Of a DNA stretch of 9,599 bases, positions 5,702 to 9,599 are shown piece by piece; the stretch's first letter is position 1, and the number at the start of each line of letters is the position of its first letter. The position numbers and the translations under genes were made by a program. Source of the DNA: JBEATZ01 sp041178545 (GTDB lineage: Bacteria; Planctomycetota; UBA1135; UBA2386); NCBI GenBank assembly GCA_041178545.1, contig JBEGVB010000149.1, forward strand, positions 1 to 9,599, in the 5' to 3' direction. The notes below the pieces were generated by a model, which was given only the letters and a program-made list of their open reading frames with translations, was not told the origin of the DNA and ran no database searches.

Positions 5702-7104
5702 ACGGCCTCGGCCACGGCGTCGACGCCCTCGCACGCTGGTTCTCCGGCTCGGACACGCCCGGTGGTCTCGCCACGGTCGCAGCAGTGCTGCTCCTGTGGG
5801 TGGCACCGATGCTGCTGATCGTGTTCCCGATCGCCTCGGTGGCACAGATCGTGGAGCGCAAGGTGGCGGCGGCGATCCAGCGCCGCGTCGGCCCCAACTC
5901 CGCCGGCTTCGACGGGCCGTTGCGGTTCGCCTTCCGCATGGCGCTGTTCTTCCTGCCGCGCGCGACCCAGGACCGCTGCTTCGAGGGATTCACGCGGCTG
6001 CCGGTCGTCCGCAGCGGGCTCGAGTTCGCGCGCAGGCTCGGCCTCGGGCAACTCGCAGCCGACGGCATCAAGATGCTCGGCAAGGAGGACATCGTGCCGA
6101 GCGGTGCGGACGGGGCGGTGTTCCGCCTCGCGCCCTACCTCGCGATGCTCGGCGCCTTCCTGCCGTTCTGTGCAGTGCCCTTCTCGCAGCACGTGGTGAT
6201 GCTGGAGATCCCGGTCGGCGCCGTCTACGCGGTTGCCGTGGCCGGCATCTCGGTCATGGCCCTGCTGATGGCCGGCTGGGGCTCGGGCAGCAAGTGGTCG
6301 TTGCTGGGCGGCATGCGCGCCGTGGCCCAGATGGTCAGCTACGAGGTCCCCGTCGGCCTCGCGATCGCGGGTGTCGTCCTCTGGTCCGGCACCATGGACC
6401 TGCACGCGATCGTTGGCGGCCAGTACCAGCCCGGCGTGTTCAGCTTCGCCGGCTGGAACCTGCTGCAGAGCCCGTTCCTCGCACTGCTGGGCGGAATCTT
6501 CCTGTTCGCCGGGCTCGCAGAGTGCCAGCGCACCCCCTTCGACATGGCCGAGGCGGAGAGCGAGCTCGTGAGCGGCTTCAACACCGAGTACTCGGGACTG
6601 CGGTGGGGCATGTTCGCGCTGGCCGAGTACAGCGAGATGATCCTCATCGGTGCGCTGTTCACCACGCTGTTCCTCGGCGGCTACCAGAGCCCCTTCCTCG
6701 AGGAGTGGGTGGTCGGCCTGCACCCGCTCTTGGAGACGCTCGTGCACGTGACCGTGTTCACGCTCAAGTGCCTGCTCATCCTGTTCTGCATGATCTGGGT
6801 GCGCTGGACGCTGCCCCGCTTCCGTGTCGACCAGGTGATGCGCCTGTGCTGGCTCACCCTCGTGCCGCTCTGCCTCGTGTCGCTGCTCGGCGTGGCCGTG
6901 ACCATGCTCGCGGTGGGCGCGGTGGAGCCCGGCGTGGCCTACGGCAGGCTGCCGGCCCAGCCGGGCCTCGCCACCGGGTTCCTCGGCACCCTGCTCGCGT
7001 GGGTCGTACCCGTGGTTCCCGGCGTGTTCGTGGTGGTGGCTGCGCGGCGCAGGTACGGCCGCATGCACCCCGCGCTGCAGGAACTCAGCGGAGGTGGCTC
7101 GTGA
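5698..7104 (+). CDS. nuoH: NADH-quinone oxidoreductase subunit H, enlarged
   Basis: A membrane subunit, 468 residues, that joins the peripheral and membrane arms and forms much of the quinone tunnel. Family blocks are clear: VERKVAAAIQRRVGPN (residues 52-67), LAADGIKMLGKEDIVP (119-134), ECQRTPFDMAEAESELVSGF and NTEYSG in the acidic loop, and RWTLPRFRVDQVM (369-381). It is long: E. coli NuoH has about 325 residues. The extra length lies in two places. About 40 residues (73-113, with MALFFLPRATQDRCFEGF) are inserted between the GPN motif and the AADGIK helix. The C-terminus (409-468) adds an extra predicted membrane helix at about 424-448, a basic ARRRYGR segment and a SGGGS end. The start is ATG 5698 in an ATGA overlap with nuoD; it ends in a GTGA overlap with nuoI. 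It is the only downstream gene of the operon with an ATG start. Confidence 0.96.
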   Translation: MNGLGHGVDALARWFSGSDTPGGLATVAAVLLLWVAPMLLIVFPIASVAQIVERKVAAAIQRRVGPNSAGFDGPLRFAFRMALFFLPRATQDRCFEGFTRLPVVRSGLEFARRLGLGQLAADGIKMLGKEDIVPSGADGAVFRLAPYLAMLGAFLPFCAVPFSQHVVMLEIPVGAVYAVAVAGISVMALLMAGWGSGSKWSLLGGMRAVAQMVSYEVPVGLAIAGVVLWSGTMDLHAIVGGQYQPGVFSFAGWNLLQSPFLALLGGIFLFAGLAECQRTPFDMAEAESELVSGFNTEYSGLRWGMFALAEYSEMILIGALFTTLFLGGYQSPFLEEWVVGLHPLLETLVHVTVFTLKCLLILFCMIWVRWTLPRFRVDQVMRLCWLTLVPLCLVSLLGVAVTMLAVGAVEPGVAYGRLPAQPGLATGFLGTLLAWVVPVVPGVFVVVAARRRYGRMHPALQELSGGGS

Positions 7105-7898
7105 TCCTCGCATGGGTCAACGACATCGTGGAGGGCGTGAGTGCCTTCCTGACCGGCATGCGCACGACGGGCCGGTTCCTCGTCGAGAACCTGCGTGACG
7201 AGGGCGGCGCAGCCAACATCACGCGCCAGTACCCCGAGCACCCGCCGGAGGTGGTCGGCGACCGCGTGCGCGGCCACCTCGTCAACGACGCCGACATCTG
7301 CATCGTGTGCCATGCATGCGACAAGGTGTGCCCGGTCGACTGCTTCACGATGGACGGTGAGCGCGACGAGAACAACAAGATGCGCGCGTCGCGCTTCGAC
7401 ATCGACCTGTCGAAGTGCATCTACTGCGGGCTGTGCGTGCGCGCCTGTCCCACCGACTCGCTCTCGATGTCCACGCACTTCCAGGTGGACCCGCGCGAGC
7501 AGGAGCTGGGAAGGTTCCTCTTCCGTCGCAACTCGTCCCAGCTGGACCAGCGCCTCGACGCCGCAGAGATGGAACAGTTGCGGAAGCTGGCCAACCTGCC
7601 CACCGACCAGCTCGGCGCCGAGGACCGCGCATGGGTGGAGTCCCACGTCGACCCCACCGGGCCGCACCTCATCGGCATCTACGGCCTCGGCTACTACTCG
7701 CCCGAGGAGAAGGCGCGCGTGGACGCGGAGCGTGAGGCCAAGAAGAAGGCAAAGGACGCCGCCGCCGCGGCCGCCAAGGCCAAGGCTGCGGCAGCAGCTG
7801 CTGCGGCGGCACAGGCCACGGCTCCTGCACCAGCAGCGGGCCAGCAGCCTGCGAACCCGCCTGCAGGCGAGGCTCCCACGGGAGGCGCTGCGTCGTGA
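7101..7898 (+). CDS. nuoI: NADH-quinone oxidoreductase subunit I, 2x[4Fe-4S], with Ala/Lys-rich tail
   Basis: A ferredoxin-like peripheral-arm subunit, 265 residues, that passes electrons to NuoB through clusters N6a and N6b. The N-terminal amphipathic region leads to two canonical motifs: Cys67, 70, 73, 77 (CIVCHACDKVCP) and Cys106, 109, 112, 116 (CIYCGLCVRACP). Residues 118-203 are a usual C-terminal region, ending in HLIGIYGLGYYSPEE. From Lys204 on, a charged stretch (KARVDAEREAKKKAKD) is followed by long Ala runs with interspersed Lys and a Pro/Gly/Gln-rich end. This tail of about 60 residues is not part of the family core. The start is GTG 7101 (GTGA overlap with nuoH), with GGAGG (7090-7094) 6 nt upstream. 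It ends in a GTGA overlap with nuoJ. Confidence 0.97.
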   Translation: MILAWVNDIVEGVSAFLTGMRTTGRFLVENLRDEGGAANITRQYPEHPPEVVGDRVRGHLVNDADICIVCHACDKVCPVDCFTMDGERDENNKMRASRFDIDLSKCIYCGLCVRACPTDSLSMSTHFQVDPREQELGRFLFRRNSSQLDQRLDAAEMEQLRKLANLPTDQLGAEDRAWVESHVDPTGPHLIGIYGLGYYSPEEKARVDAEREAKKKAKDAAAAAAKAKAAAAAAAAAQATAPAPAAGQQPANPPAGEAPTGGAAS

Positions 7899-8437
7899 TC
7901 GAGCACGGACTCTTCTGGGGGTGCTGCCTGCTCGCCGCCCTAAGCGCGGTCGGCGCAGCCACGGTGCGCAACCTCTTCCACGCCGCACTGCTCCTCGGTC
8001 TCTGCCTGCTCGGCGTGGCCGGCCTCTACCTGTTCCTGCAGGCGTGGTACCTCGCTTGCATCCAGGTCGTCGTCTACCTGGGCGGCATCCTCGTGCTGGT
8101 GCTGTTCGCAACCCTGTTCAGCTCGGACATCCTCGGCCAGCGGCAGGTTCCCTCCCGCGCACAGCAGGTGGGCGGCGTGCTCGCCGCCGGTCTCGGCACC
8201 GCTGCGGGCCTGCACCTGCTCGTCGTCACCCTCGACCACGGCCTCCGGCTCGAGCAGCAGCGCGGTCCCGTGCACCTGGCAGACACCGGGGTGGGCACGG
8301 CGGGTGGCATCGGCGACTTGCTGGTCGGGTCCTGGTTCGCTCCTTTCCTCGTCGCAGGCGTGCTGCTCACGGTCGCCCTCGTGGGTGCCGTGGCGACGGT
8401 GAAGCGCTACCGCAGGCCGGCGGGAGGCTCGCCGTGA
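7895..8437 (+). CDS. nuoJ: NADH-quinone oxidoreductase subunit J
   Basis: A membrane subunit (ND6 type), 180 residues, with five predicted helices at about 4-24, 29-49, 51-75, 91-114 and 148-172. The key block is NLFHAALLLGLCLLGVAGLY followed by CIQVVVYLGGILVLVLF. This contains the helix-3 YxGG segment where ND6-type proteins have a pi-bulge tied to conformational coupling. The loop between helices 4 and 5 is not recognisable as anything special. The start is GTG 7895 in a GTGA overlap with the nuoI stop, with GGAGG (7881-7885) 9 nt upstream. It ends in a GTGA overlap with nuoK. Its C-terminus (RRPAGGSP) again carries a Gly-Gly encoded by the next Shine-Dalgarno. Confidence 0.94.
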   Translation: MIEHGLFWGCCLLAALSAVGAATVRNLFHAALLLGLCLLGVAGLYLFLQAWYLACIQVVVYLGGILVLVLFATLFSSDILGQRQVPSRAQQVGGVLAAGLGTAAGLHLLVVTLDHGLRLEQQRGPVHLADTGVGTAGGIGDLLVGSWFAPFLVAGVLLTVALVGAVATVKRYRRPAGGSP

Positions 8438-8760
8438 GCAGCCTGCACGCCGACTCGCTCACGGCCTACTTGGTCGTGGCCACCGTCTTGTTCGCCAGCG
8501 GGCTCCTTGCCATCGCCACGCGTCGCACCGCCATCGGGGTCCTCATCGGCATCGAGCTGTTGCTCAACTCCGCTGCCCTCCAGTTCGCCGCCTACGGTCG
8601 CTTTCGCGCCGGTGCCGTCGACGTGCAGGGCCAGTCCTCCAGCCTCTTCGTGGTGGTGGTGGCCGCAGCCGAGGCAGCCGTCGTGCTCGCCCTCTTCTTC
8701 GCCGTGTACCGGACCTCGAGGGACGTCGACCTCGAGCAGACGAGGGAGCTGCGCTCGTGA
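8434..8760 (+). CDS. nuoK: NADH-quinone oxidoreductase subunit K
   Basis: A membrane subunit (ND4L type), 108 residues, three helices. It keeps the two membrane glutamates of the family, Glu41 (LIGIELLLNSAAL) and Glu80 (VVVVAAAEAAVVLALFF), equivalent to E36 and E72 of E. coli NuoK, which take part in proton translocation. The connecting loop holds a QGQ motif where most homologues have DGQ. The start is GTG 8434 in a GTGA overlap with nuoJ, with GGGAGG (8422-8427) 6 nt upstream. It ends in a GTGA overlap with nuoL. The charged C-terminus (RDVDLEQTRELRS) follows the third helix. Confidence 0.95.
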   Translation: MSSLHADSLTAYLVVATVLFASGLLAIATRRTAIGVLIGIELLLNSAALQFAAYGRFRAGAVDVQGQSSSLFVVVVAAAEAAVVLALFFAVYRTSRDVDLEQTRELRS

Positions 8761-9599
8761 CGCCTGCCGACCTCCAGGCCTGGGTGCTGCTCCTGCCGCT
8801 GGCAGCCGCCGCGCTGCTGGCCCTGCTGCCCTGGTCGCGTGCGATGCTCGCGCACCGCGTGGGGGCCCTGGCCATGGCCCTTGCCACGGTCCTCGCTGCC
8901 CAACTCGCCTTTGCTGCAGTCCAGGCAGGACGCGGCGCGGTGCTCCCCGGTCACCACCTGACGTGGGTCGATGCCGGCAACCTCGCCTTCGGGATCGGGA
9001 CCATGGCCGACCCGATGGGGGCCGTGATGAGTTTGGTCGTTTGCCTGCTCGGCACGCTCGTGCTGGTGTTCAACGGCTGGTACATGCACGACGACCCGCG
9101 CGCCGCGCGGTTCCCGTGGCAGTTCTGCTTCTTCCTCTTCGCCATGCTGGGCGTGGTGCTCAGCGACAACCTGCTGCAGACCTTTGTCTTCTGGGAACTC
9201 GTCGGTCTCGGCAGTTACCTGCTGATCGGTTTCTGGAACGACAAGCCAGCTGCCGCCGAGGACCCCGGGTACCAGTCGCTCAAGAACCCGCGCGCCCGCG
9301 GCGTGTGGGAGCAGTGGCTGAGTCCATCGCACGCGCAGCTCAAGGCATTCGTGGTCAACCGCTTCGGTGACGCCGGGTTCCTCGTGGGCATCGGTGCGCT
9401 GCTGGCCGCCGCTGCCGCCAGTGGCGCCACGGGCGAGGTGCTCGCCTGGGACAGCCTCCGGACCATGAGCCGCGAGGACACCCTCCCCGGCACGCTGTTC
9501 GGCCTATCCGGCACCGACCTGCTGACGCTCGCGGCCCTCGGCATCTTCTGTGGCGCCGTGGGCAAGAGTGCCCAGTTCCCGCTGCACACGTGGCTGCCC
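8757..9599 (+). CDS. nuoL: NADH-quinone oxidoreductase subunit L, partial (3' end outside window)
   Basis: The first 281 residues of the distal antiporter-like proton-pumping subunit. The frame is open from GTG 8757 to the right edge with no stop. Early helices, then FNGWYMHDDPRAARF, are typical. The channel residues are present: Glu147 in FVFWELVGLGSYLLIGFW and Lys270 in GAVGKSAQFPLHTWLP, matching Glu144 and Lys229 of E. coli NuoL. These two are 123 residues apart here against 85 in E. coli. Much of the difference is an inserted loop of about 27 residues (168-194) between FWNDKPAAA and LKAFVVNRFGDAGF. The start overlaps the nuoK stop (GTGA), with GGGAG (8744-8748) 8 nt upstream. nuoM and nuoN are expected to follow but cannot be seen. 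Confidence 0.96.
   Translation, partial: MTPADLQAWVLLLPLAAAALLALLPWSRAMLAHRVGALAMALATVLAAQLAFAAVQAGRGAVLPGHHLTWVDAGNLAFGIGTMADPMGAVMSLVVCLLGTLVLVFNGWYMHDDPRAARFPWQFCFFLFAMLGVVLSDNLLQTFVFWELVGLGSYLLIGFWNDKPAAAEDPGYQSLKNPRARGVWEQWLSPSHAQLKAFVVNRFGDAGFLVGIGALLAAAAASGATGEVLAWDSLRTMSREDTLPGTLFGLSGTDLLTLAALGIFCGAVGKSAQFPLHTWLP

Noticed and set aside
5533..7113. Minus-strand open frame of more than 500 codons across nuoH
   Set aside because: A shadow of nuoH, rich in His, Glu, Arg and Ala, with no recognisable motif. The same holds for 4418-5845 and 6939-8111.
7740..7820. Ala-coding repeat in nuoI as a DNA-level repeat or frameshift artefact
   Set aside because: The frame stays open to a stop that forms the expected GTGA junction with nuoJ, and codons vary (GCC, GCG, GCA, GCT), so it is a genuine protein tail rather than a simple repeat or error.
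8028..8090. Loss of the membrane acidic residue in NuoJ helix 2-3
   Set aside because: Some bacterial NuoJ proteins have a Glu here, but ND6-type proteins with the same YLGG segment also lack it, so it is ordinary variation.

Overview
This is a GC-rich bacterial window dominated by the front part of a respiratory complex I (NADH-quinone oxidoreductase type) operon. From about 2850 to the right edge the + strand carries nuoA, nuoB, nuoC, nuoD, nuoH, nuoI, nuoJ, nuoK and the first 281 codons of nuoL, with no intergenic space. Each subunit is recognisable from family motifs and keeps its key residues: the four N2-cluster cysteines of NuoB, the quinone-site His and Tyr of NuoD, eight Fe-S cysteines of NuoI, the two membrane glutamates of NuoK, and the Glu and Lys of the NuoL proton channel. 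The order A-B-C-D-H-I-J-K-L skips nuoE, nuoF and nuoG, the NADH-oxidising module that in many bacteria lies between nuoD and nuoH. The locus therefore encodes a core-type (11-subunit-like) complex, or one whose input module is encoded elsewhere.

The left third is unrelated to complex I. It holds the C-terminal end of what looks like a membrane glycosyltransferase of the GT-C/ArnT type (2-415), a GT-B fold glycosyltransferase resembling family GT4 (547-1692), and, convergent with it, a minus-strand protein of unknown function (1686-2711). That protein is built from three copies of a short helical unit resembling those in the DUF1549/DUF1553 and DUF4214 families. The minus-strand gene and nuoA are divergent; the 138-bp gap between them (2712-2849) holds a plausible sigma70-type promoter for the nuo operon and a small palindrome around its -10 box.

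The organism is probably a high-GC member of the Planctomycetota. This rests on the DUF1549/1553-like architecture of the minus-strand protein and the overall style of the region, and it is a tentative inference. There are no RNA genes, mobile elements or CRISPR arrays that I can support, and no gap over 300 bases without a gene.

The nuo genes are tightly coupled. Seven successive junctions are 4-nt start/stop overlaps (six GTGA, one ATGA) and nuoA/nuoB overlap by 8 nt. The Shine-Dalgarno sequence of each gene from nuoB to nuoL sits inside the end of the gene before it. Several subunits carry lineage-specific additions: an insertion of about 40 residues and an extra C-terminal membrane helix in NuoH, an Ala/Lys-rich tail of about 60 residues in NuoI, and an insertion of about 27 residues in NuoL. 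I see no clearly new type of system; these additions and the missing NADH module are the points most worth following.
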